NCBI GenBank assembly: GCA_021604865.1
Contig: BQJU01000003.1
Coordinates: forward strand, 1-64,000
Reading direction: 5' to 3'
Source of the DNA: Saprospiraceae bacterium
GTDB taxonomy: Bacteria > Bacteroidota > Bacteroidia > Chitinophagales > Saprospiraceae
Length of the DNA: 64,000 nt
This document shows, one piece after another, positions 27,437 to 37,214 of this stretch; the first letter of the stretch is position 1; every line of letters starts with the position of its first letter. The notes under the pieces are model-generated. The model did no database searches. It was not told where the DNA came from and saw nothing but the letters and a program-made list of their open reading frames with translations. The position numbers were made by a program, and so were the translations under genes.

Positions 27437-28450
27437 TTAGATAGCAAATGGAGATTCGAATTCCCGACTTTTATCCCCTTTTTGCAGGATAAAATTGAAG
27501 CCTTCAACAACAGCATAAGCGCCATGTTCTCCACGTTTGTTAATAGCCAGATAACCTATCTGGAATTCGGGAGTCATTTGGTCTTTATATTTTTTGATGA
27601 TGCGATTGACAGCTTCTTCGCAGGCTTCCTGAGGGGACTTGCCTAGCCGCATCAATTCTACAACCAGGAAGGACCCCAATGTTTTCATCACCATTTCTCC
27701 GACACCGGTGGCACAAGCACCTCCTACTTCATCATCGACATACAACCCTGCACCAATAATCGGGGAATCGCCAACTCGGCCATGCAGCTTGTAAGCCATG
27801 CCGCTGGTCGTACAGGCACCGGAAATATGGCCCTGCTGATCAATAGCCAACAAGCCAATGGTATCATGCCGCTCAATATTGGCTTTAGGCTCATATTTGG
27901 AATCCTTTTTCCATTCCTCCCACTCCTGGCGGGAGGTTTCAGTAAGTAAATCCTCTTCTTGAAACCCCTGCTCCAGGGCAAATGCCAAGGCTCCTTCTCC
28001 ACATAACATGACATGAGGGGTGACCTCCATCACTTTGCGAGCCACCGAAATTGGATGTTTAATGTTTTGTAAAAAACAAACACTACCCGCGTTACCTTTT
28101 TCATCCATGATGCAGGCATCCAGGGTCACGATGCCATCCCGGTCCGGGCGGCCACCATAACCCACGGATTGATCTTCAGGGTCGGCTTCGGTTTCCTTCA
28201 CACCTGCTTCTACCGCATCAAGGGCACGCCCTCCAGATTCAATAACTTGCATGGCTTTGGCTACTGCTTTTTCATTTTTCCAGGTGGCAATCACCGTTGG
28301 TAGGACAGGTGGTGGTGTACCAAAATCTGTCGAAGGTTGATTGTCTTTCTGATCCTCTGATTGAGCTGATTGACTACAGGACGTTAAACCGGTTCCCATG
28401 GCAAAGGAAGCCAGAAAGGTGTTACGAAAAAATTTACGGCGAGTAACCAT
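27437..28450 (-). CDS. Glycosylasparaginase (N4-(N-acetylglucosaminyl)-L-asparaginase)
   Basis: This N-terminal-nucleophile hydrolase cleaves the GlcNAc-Asn bond left after N-glycoprotein breakdown. The 338 residues begin with a twin-arginine-type signal (MVTRRKFFRNTFLASFAMG) that ends in a lipobox-like LTSC. The enzyme features are clear: ALDAVEAGVKETEADPEDQS, VGYGGRPDRDGIVTLDA, and the autocleavage site RHDTIGLLA with Thr as the new N-terminal nucleophile, followed by SGMAYKLHGRVGDSPIIGAG and GGACATGVGEM. I chose the ATG at 28,448-28,450 because the 39 codons upstream lack signal features. It probably works in the periplasm or membrane-anchored. Confidence 0.93.
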   Translation of the reverse strand: MVTRRKFFRNTFLASFAMGTGLTSCSQSAQSEDQKDNQPSTDFGTPPPVLPTVIATWKNEKAVAKAMQVIESGGRALDAVEAGVKETEADPEDQSVGYGGRPDRDGIVTLDACIMDEKGNAGSVCFLQNIKHPISVARKVMEVTPHVMLCGEGALAFALEQGFQEEDLLTETSRQEWEEWKKDSKYEPKANIERHDTIGLLAIDQQGHISGACTTSGMAYKLHGRVGDSPIIGAGLYVDDEVGGACATGVGEMVMKTLGSFLVVELMRLGKSPQEACEEAVNRIIKKYKDQMTPEFQIGYLAINKRGEHGAYAVVEGFNFILQKGDKSREFESPFAI

Positions 28451-28689
28451 TTGTAGAATTTTAAAGAGTGTATGTGATAATTTAGAGGGGTTGAAATTAG
28501 ATATTTTTTTGCATTTGGCCCTTGTTTGAAATGGATTCAGTGAAGACATAAGTTTTTTGGTTAGCAAAAAAATAGAAACCAGTCACTCTATTTGCTCAAA
28601 AATTAAATCCTTCAAATCATTTCCTTTGCACCTCATCACCAGATTTTTTAAATTGGAAGTTCTTTTCTTTTACCCAAAACCAGATCCTT

Positions 28690-29943
28690 ATGATTTACCA
28701 CACCTTCTTGTATAAATCCGTATTTATTTTTCTTTTGCTAATCCTGAACAGTTATTACATCTCGCTCAATGGCCAGCCTAGTCAATGGCAGGCGTCCGGT
28801 ATTGGCGGCGGCGGGGCACTATTTTCGCCTAGCATCAATCCCCACAATACCAATGAGGTCTATATCGCGTCCGATTTAACAGCGATGTACAATAGCACCA
28901 ACTTTGGAGAAAGTTGGACCGTCGTTCCTTTTTATGAATTGACGGCATTAAACGAATCACAAATACAATTCACAGCCGACCCCAATAATCCGGAGGTAGC
29001 TTATGCCAGTGTGGCGCACAGTGAGGAGGGCGACATTTACAAAACAAATAACCTCTCTGCCGGGACCGCTTCGAGCTGGACTCGCCTTAGTAGCCCTCCG
29101 CGTACAGAAGGACATCCCTTTCAAATAAAGGTACTTAATGATGGCACGATAGTTTGTACTTATTCCGGGCGTCGTGATCCCGGTTTCACAGCCAGTTCTG
29201 GGCTATTTGTCAGTACCAATGGTGGCAATAGTTGGTCGGACCGTTCTGATCCCGGCATGAATTATTGGAGTAAGGATGTGGTGATCGATCCGCATGATGG
29301 GAATCAGCAGACCTGGTATGTCGCTGTCTTTTCGGGATGGGGAGGAGCTGCTAATGACCTGGGAGGTATTTACAGAACCACTGACCGGGGTATCAACTGG
29401 ACTAGAATTTATGACCTGGATCGGGTGGAGAGCATGACTATTGATCCGGATAATGGCAATGAAATGTATGTTACCACTGAATATGAAGGACTTTGGTATA
29501 CCGATGAATTGAATAATGCCAATCCATCCTTTTTTCGACTGGATGCCTATCCTTTCCAGCATCCGATACGGGTGTTTTTTAACCCTTATAATACAAATGA
29601 AATATGGGTAAGTAGTTTTGGCAATGGCATGAAATCAGGAAATAAAATAACAACTTCCGTCCATCCAACTGCCTCCACCCAAAGACGGATCTTTCGCCTT
29701 TCGCCAAACCCGGCTAATGATCATGTACTCTTAAAGGGAGAAGCTCAATTTTCGCCTGGACAGTACCAGGTCCAACTGGTCAATACATCCGGACAAACAG
29801 TTAGACAAATTTCATTTATACTAAACATGCAGCATGCTGAACATCCCTTACCGCTGAGCCAATTACCGACAGGCCAATATTTTATTCACATTCGCTATCG
29901 GGGTAAATTGATGCAGATATTGCCTTTGGTGGTGCAACGATAG
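28690..29943 (+). CDS. T9SS-exported BNR/sortilin-like protein
   Basis: The 417 residues start with a signal peptide (to about 28, ending SLNGQ), followed by a propeller of Asp-box repeats (TAMYNSTNFGESWTVV, LFVSTNGGNSWSDRS, GIYRTTDRGINWTRIYD) and a C-terminal T9SS type A sorting domain (FRLSPNPANDHVLL, VQLVNTSGQTVRQI, LPTGQYFIHIRY). It is about half the size of the related protein at 24,343. It should be exported through the outer membrane. It is divergent from the glycosylasparaginase gene and stands alone. Confidence 0.87.
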   Translation: MIYHTFLYKSVFIFLLLILNSYYISLNGQPSQWQASGIGGGGALFSPSINPHNTNEVYIASDLTAMYNSTNFGESWTVVPFYELTALNESQIQFTADPNNPEVAYASVAHSEEGDIYKTNNLSAGTASSWTRLSSPPRTEGHPFQIKVLNDGTIVCTYSGRRDPGFTASSGLFVSTNGGNSWSDRSDPGMNYWSKDVVIDPHDGNQQTWYVAVFSGWGGAANDLGGIYRTTDRGINWTRIYDLDRVESMTIDPDNGNEMYVTTEYEGLWYTDELNNANPSFFRLDAYPFQHPIRVFFNPYNTNEIWVSSFGNGMKSGNKITTSVHPTASTQRRIFRLSPNPANDHVLLKGEAQFSPGQYQVQLVNTSGQTVRQISFILNMQHAEHPLPLSQLPTGQYFIHIRYRGKLMQILPLVVQR

Positions 29944-30023
29944 GTAACCTGAGACTAGGAGATGGGGTGGCAAGGAGAGTGGGTGCTTGTTACCAAGTCT
30001 CCCACTCTCCAGGTTTCCTTCTC

Positions 30024-31022
30024 TTATTTGCCATGCAGGATATTTTCCTTGTTTTTCAGCTTATCGCTATATTTTTCACGCAGTTTTTTCAATTTTGGTG
30101 AAATCACTACGGAACAATAAGGATAGTTCTGATTGTTTTTATAAAAATCCTGATGGTAATCTTCCGCCTTATAGAAGGCTTCAAAAGCCACCAGTTCCGT
30201 AACAATCGGATCGCTGAATTCAGCCTTCATTTCCGAGAGGACCTGCTCAGCAATTTCCTTTTGTTCATCCGAGTGGAAGAAAATTGCCGACCGGTATTGT
30301 GTGCCACGGTCAGCCCCTTGCTGGTTGAGTGTAGTTGGGTTGTGGGTCAACAAGTGCAATCGCACCAGGTCTCCGTAGCTAATCACGTCTTCGTTATAAA
30401 CAACTTGAATGACTTCAGCATGCCCAGTTGTACCACTGGTCACCTCATTGTAATTAGCGGTATCCGCAGTACCTCCACTATAACCGGAAACCACACTTTC
30501 TACACCCGCTAATTGCTGAAAAATAGCCTCCGTACACCAGAAACAACCACCACCAAATGTAGCCGTTCTCAAACTAGTGGTGTTGACCTTTTTCAAAGAA
30601 GCTGAATTGGTACAAAAACGCAGACCACTCGGCATAGGACCATCCGGAAAGACATGTCCCAAATGTGCATCACATACATTACAAAGGATCTCAACACGGC
30701 TCATGCCATGAGTACGATCTTGCTCATATTTAACAGCATTTTCCATAACCGGCTGGGTAAAACTGGGCCATCCAGTACCCGATTCAAATTTCTCTCTGGA
30801 ATCAAACAACCAGTTGTCACAACAAACACAGCCGTACAATGCCGGTTCAAATATCGCGCAATGTTCACCGGAAAATGCCCGTTCGGTACCTTTTTGCCGA
30901 GTTACCCGATATTCTTCAGGCGTCAGTTGTGCCTTCCACTCCTCTTCTGTTTTTTCTACCCGACGGCTAGGCTTGGGATTTCCATTATTAGCAAACTTGA
31001 TAACATCTAACCAGTTCAACAT
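30024..31022 (-). CDS. msrBA: Fused methionine sulfoxide reductase MsrB-MsrA
   Basis: The protein repairs oxidised methionine in both stereoforms. The first half (about residues 20-145) is MsrB: zinc-ligand pairs Cys65/Cys68 (CVCC) and Cys114/Cys117 (CNVC), GTGWPSF, and the catalytic Cys137 in LRFCTNSASL. The second half (about 152-315) is MsrA with FGGGCFWCTEA (catalytic Cys160), VVSGYSGG, GHAEVIQVVYN and YHQDFYKNN. The order MsrB then MsrA is the reverse of the MsrA-MsrB fusions of Neisseria and streptococci. No signal peptide is present, so it acts in the cytoplasm. A TATCTTTG promoter box lies 44 bases upstream. Next to it are an AraC regulator and a redoxin. Confidence 0.97.
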   Translation of the reverse strand: MLNWLDVIKFANNGNPKPSRRVEKTEEEWKAQLTPEEYRVTRQKGTERAFSGEHCAIFEPALYGCVCCDNWLFDSREKFESGTGWPSFTQPVMENAVKYEQDRTHGMSRVEILCNVCDAHLGHVFPDGPMPSGLRFCTNSASLKKVNTTSLRTATFGGGCFWCTEAIFQQLAGVESVVSGYSGGTADTANYNEVTSGTTGHAEVIQVVYNEDVISYGDLVRLHLLTHNPTTLNQQGADRGTQYRSAIFFHSDEQKEIAEQVLSEMKAEFSDPIVTELVAFEAFYKAEDYHQDFYKNNQNYPYCSVVISPKLKKLREKYSDKLKNKENILHGK

Positions 31023-31065
31023 TTTTAAAAAATTTAAGGGTATTCTACACTATTTATTTACCATA

Positions 31066-31073
31066 CAAAGATA
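31066..31073 (-). promoter_or_regulatory. Putative -7 box of msrBA
   Basis: TATCTTTG on the minus strand fits TAnnTTTG and lies 44 bases upstream of the msrBA ATG, between it and the AraC-type gene. No TTG is seen at the expected distance. Confidence 0.4.
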
Positions 31074-31130
31074 AGCCAAAAACACCCCGATTGCCATGAC
31101 GATAGTTCCTGAAAGTTTGCCAATAATTCC

Positions 31131-31988
31131 TTATTTTTCAAGACCACCAGTCTTGTAATGCAATACTCTATACGCCTGAGGTGATTGACCTACGACCTTT
31201 TTAAACAACCGACTAAAGCTGGAAATGTTTTCAAATCCCAATTCGTAGGCTACTTCTTTGATTGTTTTGTCCGTGTGAAGCAATAAGCGCTTGGCTTCCA
31301 GCGCAATACGAGAATGAATGATGTGTAAGGGATTGGGCTGGTTGTTTTGTTTGAATAAATGGGCCAACGTTTTTGGCGACTTGTGTAAAAGGTTAGCATA
31401 TTCTGACACGGAATGCACGGTTTTAAACTGTTCTTCGACCAGCATATTGAAATGCCGGATGATTTCAATACTTGAATCGTTGTAACTAAGGTGAAAATCC
31501 TGCATTTTATAGATACGGGTGGCCATAATTATCCAACGTTTGAGTAGCACTCGCAACATTTCGCCCTGGATATTGTCCCGCCAGGCGAATTCTTCCAGCA
31601 GTACCTGATTGAGCAAATCAAACCGATGTACGTCTTCCTTTCCCAATTGTAGTAGAGGAATTCCTTTCGAACCGTAAAAAATGAGCCCATTACAAGAAAC
31701 TTCGTGGTCATTCAGAAAAATACAATAAAATTCACGGTTAAATTGTAGCGCTATATAATCGCCTTCCGGGTTTAAAAACCGAACATGCTGGTTAGGCGTA
31801 AAAAAAGTCATCATCGGCGGACTTAGATTGACGGGCAATTCATCAACAATCAACATCAATTCACCCATTTTCATCCAAATCACGGTAAAATAACCGATGG
31901 GCTGATTGGGCGTTAATGCCAATTTTCCCATTTCTGGAGTTAACTTAAAATACTGCCCATCTTTACTTTGGTAGGTGAAGTGATCCAA
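31131..31988 (-). CDS. AraC-family transcription regulator
   Basis: The 285 residues have a cupin-like N-terminal sensor half (about 20-130) and the C-terminal pair of helix-turn-helix motifs: VSEYANLLHKSPKTLAHLFK (first) and TIKEVAYELGFENISSFSRL followed by FKKVVGQSPQAYR (second), the usual AraC signature. It probably senses a small ligand and controls nearby genes. It is divergent from the redoxin gene, with 355 bases between that contain copy B of a dispersed repeat; such divergent pairs often indicate the regulated target. Confidence 0.93.
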   Translation of the reverse strand: MDHFTYQSKDGQYFKLTPEMGKLALTPNQPIGYFTVIWMKMGELMLIVDELPVNLSPPMMTFFTPNQHVRFLNPEGDYIALQFNREFYCIFLNDHEVSCNGLIFYGSKGIPLLQLGKEDVHRFDLLNQVLLEEFAWRDNIQGEMLRVLLKRWIIMATRIYKMQDFHLSYNDSSIEIIRHFNMLVEEQFKTVHSVSEYANLLHKSPKTLAHLFKQNNQPNPLHIIHSRIALEAKRLLLHTDKTIKEVAYELGFENISSFSRLFKKVVGQSPQAYRVLHYKTGGLEK

Positions 31989-32021
31989 TTGTTGGGTTTT
32001 AATCCTGGTGAATATGTAATC

Positions 32022-32225
32022 CCTAAGGCGTCAGCGAAGAATAAGTTGTCTGTTTCAGGCGAGCTATATTGCCACTAGCCCAGGCGTGCGCTGCGCGCTG
32101 AAGTGCTATGGCGCGCAAGCGCGAAAACCACGCATAGCAACTACTACGCAAGGATTTGAGTAACGACAGCTGGTGGCAAAAGTGCCGCATCAAATGGGTA
32201 AGTTATTCTTCGCTGGCCCCTAAAC
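32022..32225. repeat. Dispersed palindromic repeat, family 1, copy B (complete)
   Basis: The element has 13-base perfect terminal inverted repeats, CAGCGAAGAATAA (32,032-32,044) and TTATTCTTCGCTG (32,203-32,215), and inner imperfect arms (AGTGCTATGGC near 32,120 against GCATAGCAACT near 32,150). It matches the first 145 bases of the window, with 32,184-32,215 identical to 102-133, and has about 33 extra GC-rich bases (about 32,085-32,120) not in copy A. It fills most of the AraC/redoxin divergent promoter region, so it may affect either gene. There is no coding capacity. Confidence 0.8.
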
Positions 32226-32343
32226 TACTTATTATCTGTTAAAAGTCATCTACTACCGTCAAATATCCAGATTTTGTTAATCTATTTTAACAATCAGCTT
32301 GTTAGTTTCTTAAAGAATTTCAATCAAAATCCAACTATCCAAA

Positions 32344-32898
32344 ATGGCACTAAAAGAATCCAAAATGTTAGCATTGGGCATTAAAGCCCCAGATTTTCGA
32401 CTTCCCGATACCGTTTCTGGCAAAGAATTACCGTTAGCCGATCTTCAGTCCGACCAGGCAACAGTAATTATGTTCCTCTGTAACCATTGTCCCTACGTTA
32501 TCCATGTTAATCCTGAATTAGTTAGACTGGCAAAAGAATATCAGAAAAAAGGCGTCGCCTTTATAGCGATTAGCTCAAATGACGTTGATAGTTATCCACA
32601 GGACGGGCCTGGCCCGATGAAAATCCAGGCAGAAAAATTGGGCTATAGTTTCCCCTATTTATACGATGAAAGTCAGGACGTTGCTAAAGCCTATCAGGCA
32701 GCCTGTACTCCTGATTTTTATGTTTTTGATGGAAAGATGCACTTAGCCTATCGTGGTCGTCTGGATGCTTCAAGTCCAGGAAATGGTTTGCCATTAACCG
32801 GTGCCGACCTCCGATCGGCATTAGATACGATTCTGGCTGGAGAGCAGGTGTCAGCACAGCAATATCCAAGCATGGGATGTGGCATCAAATGGAAATAG
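32344..32898 (+). CDS. Redoxin / AhpC-TSA family thioredoxin-like protein
   Basis: The 184-residue protein has the thioredoxin fold of the redoxin group: APDFRLPDTVSGKELPLADL at the start, the CxxC active site FLCNHCPYV (Cys46, Cys49), VAFIAISSNDVDSYPQDGP and the cis-proline region CTPDFYVFDGK. This layout, with an N-H between the cysteines, is a widespread thioredoxin-family subgroup of unknown substrate. No signal peptide is present. It lies divergent from the AraC regulator and close to msrBA, which suggests a role in thiol or peroxide defence. Confidence 0.9.
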   Translation: MALKESKMLALGIKAPDFRLPDTVSGKELPLADLQSDQATVIMFLCNHCPYVIHVNPELVRLAKEYQKKGVAFIAISSNDVDSYPQDGPGPMKIQAEKLGYSFPYLYDESQDVAKAYQAACTPDFYVFDGKMHLAYRGRLDASSPGNGLPLTGADLRSALDTILAGEQVSAQQYPSMGCGIKWK

Positions 32899-32974
32899 AA
32901 TCAGCTCCAAAATGTTCGATAATTCCAACAAATGAGATCGTTACTTTTATTACAACTTTTTACAACTTCAAATT

Positions 32975-33526
32975 ATGGACAAACCGAATTTTTTAGAAAG
33001 CGTCATCCCTCTTTTTCGTTATTATAAAACATTGGGTGATAAGGCTATTGCCCAGCTTTTGGATGACCAATTGCATTATGCACCGGAAGGATCCAATAGT
33101 ATGGTCATTATCATGAAACACCTCAGCGGTAATATGCTTTCCCGGTGGACGGATTTCCTTAATAGCGATGGAGAAAAGCCCTGGCGTGACCGTGAGCAAG
33201 AATTTGAAGACACGTTTACTAATCGTGGAGAATTAATGGTCTATTGGGAAAAAGGGTGGAATTGCCTTTTTGAAACCATTGAAGCGTTGACGCCTAATGA
33301 CCTCAACCGCATTATTTACATCCGCAATGAGGGGCATACCGTGCTTGAAGCCATCCATCGGCAATTGGCGCACTATGCTTATCACATTGGCCAAATGGTG
33401 TACCTGGCAAAAATGCAAAAAGGAGAAAATTGGAATTCCCTCTCCATTGCCAAAGGACAATCACAGGCCTTTAATGGTGAGAAATTTAAGCTAGAAAAAG
33501 AGCGGCGACATTTTACAAATAAATAA
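32975..33526 (+). CDS. DinB-like protein (DUF1572)
   Basis: The 183-residue protein is a four-helix-bundle member of the DinB superfamily, DUF1572 group: FRYYKTLGDKAIAQLLDDQL, GSNSMVIIMKHLSGNMLSRW with the first metal-binding His, and LEAIHRQLAHYAYHIGQMVY with the remaining His residues. Proteins of this fold bind a divalent metal and many are bacillithiol or mycothiol-dependent transferases; the cofactor of this group is not established. It is 76 bases downstream of the redoxin on the same strand and is followed by a hairpin terminator. Confidence 0.9.
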   Translation: MDKPNFLESVIPLFRYYKTLGDKAIAQLLDDQLHYAPEGSNSMVIIMKHLSGNMLSRWTDFLNSDGEKPWRDREQEFEDTFTNRGELMVYWEKGWNCLFETIEALTPNDLNRIIYIRNEGHTVLEAIHRQLAHYAYHIGQMVYLAKMQKGENWNSLSIAKGQSQAFNGEKFKLEKERRHFTNK

Positions 33527-33648
33527 AAAAGTTGTCTCACTTTGTAAAATGGGTCGACATCTTGCCTTTAAGTTTGGTTATTATGGTTTCTTGTTTTGAA
33601 AGTTAACATTAACCCGACTGGCTTTTATATAAAACATGAAGTATTGAC

Positions 33649-33684
33649 AAAGCCTTTTTCCTGATTTGGGAAAGAGGCTTTTTT
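33649..33684 (+). terminator. Rho-independent terminator after the DUF1572 gene
   Basis: AAAGCCTTTTTCC (33,649-33,661) pairs with GGGAAAGAGGCTTT (33,668-33,681) around a short loop and is followed by TTT. It lies about 120 bases downstream of the DUF1572 stop. Confidence 0.75.
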
Positions 33685-33806
33685 CATTAGCATACCCATC
33701 AGATTCAATATTATCATATTTATCATACAATTTTCCATGCAAGCTTTTATATTAGAGCTGTTTCGCTGGAGTAGGATGCTGTTAAAACAGATGGCTTCCC
33801 AATAAT

Positions 33807-36800
33807 ATGAACAAAATCCAATTGTCTATGAAATTTCACCCGATCCTTTGTCTTGGCCTTTTCCTTTTATCCTTCAACCTTTCTGCCCAGGGCACCCAAT
33901 TGCTTCGCCAACCGACTATCAGTAACCAACATCTCGTTTTTGTTTATGCCAATGATCTGTGGATTGTTGCGCGCAATGGTGGCGATGCCCGCCGTCTAAC
34001 CAGTGGAGAAGGTGCTGAAACCTTTCCACATTTTTCGCCTGATGGGCAAACGGTAGCCTTTACGGCTCAGTACGATGGCAATACAGATGTGTACATCGTC
34101 CCAACTCAGGGAGGAGAACCCCAACGCCTTACCTGGCATCCGGGAGATGATATCACCCAGGGGTGGACACCAGATGGCACTTCAGTCGTCTTTCAGTCTC
34201 GCCGTGATGGACGCCCTACACAATTGAACAAGCTTTATACCGTCAATATTAATGGAGGACTGCCTAAGGCATTGCCCATTCCTCGTGCTGCCTATGGAGA
34301 GCTTTCCCCGGATGGCAATTATATTGCCTATACCCCAATCACCTCCTGGGATCCGGAGTGGCGTAATTATCGTGGTGGACAGGCCATGCCGATCTGGATC
34401 GTCAATCTGAAAGATTTTTCACTACAGCATACCACACAGGCTGATCGCGAGCGGCACCTCGATCCAGTATGGATGGAGGGGAAAGTTTTTTACCTTTCGG
34501 AAAGAGATTATGCCAGCAATATTTGGAGCTTTGACCCCAAGACCGATGAAGAAAAACAATGGACTTCCCATACAGATTTTGATGTAAAAAGCCTGGATGC
34601 CAGTGCTGATCAGATTGTCTACGAGCAGGGAGGTTACCTACATTTGTTGGATACAAAGACGGGCCAAAGTACACAATTGGTGATCAATGTCCGCGCCGAC
34701 TTAAACTGGGCACGGCCACGTTGGGAAGAGGTCAACGGTAACCTTTTGGCCAATGCTTCCCTTTCTCCCAGTGGACAGCGGGCGCTGTTTGAGTATCGGG
34801 GTGATATTTTTACCGTACCAAAAGAACATGGCGACTGGCGCAACCTCACCCAAAGTCCGGGGGTAGCCGACCGATCACCGGTATGGTCGCCCGATGGCAA
34901 ACAGATAGCCTGGTTTTCCGATCAGAGCGGAGAATACACCTTGATGATTGGTGATCAATTTGCATTGGAAAAACCACGCTCCATTACCTTGCCCAATCAA
35001 ACGTTCTATTTCCGCCCAACCTGGTCACCGGATGGCAAACACATAGCTTATACAGATACGGACTATAATCTTTGGTATGTCAATCTCGAATCGGAGCAGG
35101 CAATAAAAGTCGATACGGATCGGTATGCACACCCCAACCGAAGTATGAACCCCAAATGGTCGCCGGATAGTAAATGGATTGCTTATGCCCGGCTAATGGA
35201 CAATCAGTTTAAAGTGATCAAAGTTTACAATATAGAAAATGGCAAACACTATCAAATCACTGATAAAATGGCCGATGCCATTGATCCCGTATGGGATGCC
35301 GGTGGTCAATATCTCTATTTTTTGGCTAGTACCGACTTTGGGTTGAATACGGGTTGGTTGGATATGAGTTCATACGATCCGGAAACCAGCCGTAATTTGT
35401 ATATGGTCATTCTGGATAAGGATACGCCTTCTCCTTTTCTGCCTAGGAGTGATGATGAACCGGAAACAAAAAAAGAAGAGAAAGACAAGGAAAAGGAAAA
35501 AGAGGAAGGTAAAAAAGAAGTCCAAGTCAAAATTGATCCTGAAAATATTGCTCGAAGGATTGTTCCCATTGATGTACCTCGACGAAACTATGTAGGACTC
35601 CAGGAAGCCCCCCAAGGCAATATTTTTTACCTGGAAGCAATAGATAATGAAGATGGGCTTACACTTCATCGATACAGTATAGAGGACCGGAAAAGTAAAG
35701 AGTACCTTAAAGGTGTGGAAAGCGTAGCTACAACTGCCGACCGGAAACAACTCTTGTACCAGAAGGGTGCCAATTGGAGCATTGTCAATACTAAGGGCGA
35801 ACCACCAAAGGCCGAGGACGGAAAGCTAAAGCTGGGGCTAAAAATGAAAATAGAACCTAAAGCCGAATGGCAACAAATCTTTCGGGAGGGATGGCGCTAT
35901 CAACGGGATTTCCTCTATGTGGACAATGTGCACGGTGCTCCCTGGGATGAGGTGTACCAATGGTACCGGCCCTGGGTTGATCAGGTACGCCATCGCTCCG
36001 ACCTCAATTACATTATTGACATCCTTGGCGGCGAAGTCGCAGTAGGACACTCCTATACCCGCGGTGGTGATTTTCCCGATTTAGATGAAGTGAGCATTGG
36101 CCTGCTTGGTGCTGATTTGCAGCAGGAAGGGGAATATTATCGCATCAAAAAGATCTATAACGGGGAAAGCTGGAATCCGGATATGAAGGCGCCACTAGCC
36201 GGCCCTGGGCTTGATGTAGCTGAAGGAGACTATCTGGTAGGCATTGATGGAAAGGAACTGAAAGCGCCGCTAAATCCTTATCAATTATTGGAAGGGAAGG
36301 CGGGCCGCCAGGTTAAACTTCATGTCAATAACACGCCATCATATACAGGAGCCAGAATAATAACTGTGGAAGCCATCGGCAATGAAAACAACCTGCGTAC
36401 CTATGACTGGATAGAGGGTAATCGCCGAAAGGTCGACAGTTTGTCTAATGGCCAGTTGGCTTATGTCTATGTACCGAATACCGGTGGAGGTGGATTCACC
36501 TCCTTCAATCGTTATTATTTTGCCCAACAGGATAAAAAGGGAGCTGTGATTGATGAACGCAATAACGGCGGAGGTTCAGCTGCAGATTATATGGTAGACA
36601 TTATGTCGAGGAAACTACATGGGTATTTTAATAGCAAAGCTGGGGATCACAAACCTTTTACCACACCGATGGCCGGAATATGGGGCCCAAAAGTAATGAT
36701 CATCAACGAGCGTGCTGGTTCGGGAGGAGATTTGTTGCCCTACCTCTTTCACAAAATGGAAATCGGGCCACTGATCGGCACCCGCACCTGGGGTGGCCTG

Positions 36801-37076
36801 GTGGGCACCTGGGATACTCCGCTATTTATTGATCGGGGGCGCATGATAGCACCGAGGGGCGGCTTTTTTGATCTGAATGGCGAATGGGCTGTTGAAGGGG
36901 AAGGCATCAGTCCGGATATAGAAGTGATCCAGGAACCAGCAAAAGTAAGGCAAGGCCATGACCCGCAATTAGAACGGGCGGTGCAGGAAGCCTTAGAGCT
37001 AATCCCAAGCCAAAGTGTTCAATTGAAGGCGGAACCTGCTGCTCCTATTCGTTGGAAACGCCCGAAGGGGAAGTGA
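33807..37076 (+). CDS. Tricorn-like protease of family S41
   Basis: Tricorn-type proteases degrade peptides. The 1089 residues begin with a signal peptide (to about 27, ending LSAQ), so this member is exported. Two beta-propellers follow, made of TolB/WD40-like repeats such as FSPDGQTVAFTAQYDGNTDV, WSPDGKQIAWFSD and WSPDGKHIAYTD (about 40-560), interrupted by a Lys/Glu-rich linker at about 550-575. A C1-like region, a PDZ domain (VAEGDYLVGIDGKEL) and the S41 catalytic part come next: VIDERNNGGGSAADYMVD and the nucleophile serine in NERAGSGGDLLPY, with RTWGGLVGTW. The first codons contain a second ATG at codon 8. It stands alone. Confidence 0.93.
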   Translation: MNKIQLSMKFHPILCLGLFLLSFNLSAQGTQLLRQPTISNQHLVFVYANDLWIVARNGGDARRLTSGEGAETFPHFSPDGQTVAFTAQYDGNTDVYIVPTQGGEPQRLTWHPGDDITQGWTPDGTSVVFQSRRDGRPTQLNKLYTVNINGGLPKALPIPRAAYGELSPDGNYIAYTPITSWDPEWRNYRGGQAMPIWIVNLKDFSLQHTTQADRERHLDPVWMEGKVFYLSERDYASNIWSFDPKTDEEKQWTSHTDFDVKSLDASADQIVYEQGGYLHLLDTKTGQSTQLVINVRADLNWARPRWEEVNGNLLANASLSPSGQRALFEYRGDIFTVPKEHGDWRNLTQSPGVADRSPVWSPDGKQIAWFSDQSGEYTLMIGDQFALEKPRSITLPNQTFYFRPTWSPDGKHIAYTDTDYNLWYVNLESEQAIKVDTDRYAHPNRSMNPKWSPDSKWIAYARLMDNQFKVIKVYNIENGKHYQITDKMADAIDPVWDAGGQYLYFLASTDFGLNTGWLDMSSYDPETSRNLYMVILDKDTPSPFLPRSDDEPETKKEEKDKEKEKEEGKKEVQVKIDPENIARRIVPIDVPRRNYVGLQEAPQGNIFYLEAIDNEDGLTLHRYSIEDRKSKEYLKGVESVATTADRKQLLYQKGANWSIVNTKGEPPKAEDGKLKLGLKMKIEPKAEWQQIFREGWRYQRDFLYVDNVHGAPWDEVYQWYRPWVDQVRHRSDLNYIIDILGGEVAVGHSYTRGGDFPDLDEVSIGLLGADLQQEGEYYRIKKIYNGESWNPDMKAPLAGPGLDVAEGDYLVGIDGKELKAPLNPYQLLEGKAGRQVKLHVNNTPSYTGARIITVEAIGNENNLRTYDWIEGNRRKVDSLSNGQLAYVYVPNTGGGGFTSFNRYYFAQQDKKGAVIDERNNGGGSAADYMVDIMSRKLHGYFNSKAGDHKPFTTPMAGIWGPKVMIINERAGSGGDLLPYLFHKMEIGPLIGTRTWGGLVGTWDTPLFIDRGRMIAPRGGFFDLNGEWAVEGEGISPDIEVIQEPAKVRQGHDPQLERAVQEALELIPSQSVQLKAEPAAPIRWKRPKGK

Positions 37077-37214
37077 CGGTCGACTATGCCGGGGCTTCGT
37101 CGTCTGAGAGTTTGTTTGGAGTTATGAATTGTGCGATAAAGAGATGAAAGAAATATTTATGCATTTTCCACCCTTTTTGCATCCATTAAGCATCTCTAAT
37201 ATTAAAGCCTGATC

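Noticed and set aside
35455-35530. Possible internal repeat or frameshift in the tricorn-like gene
   Set aside because: The Lys/Glu-rich run is a normal in-frame linker between domains.
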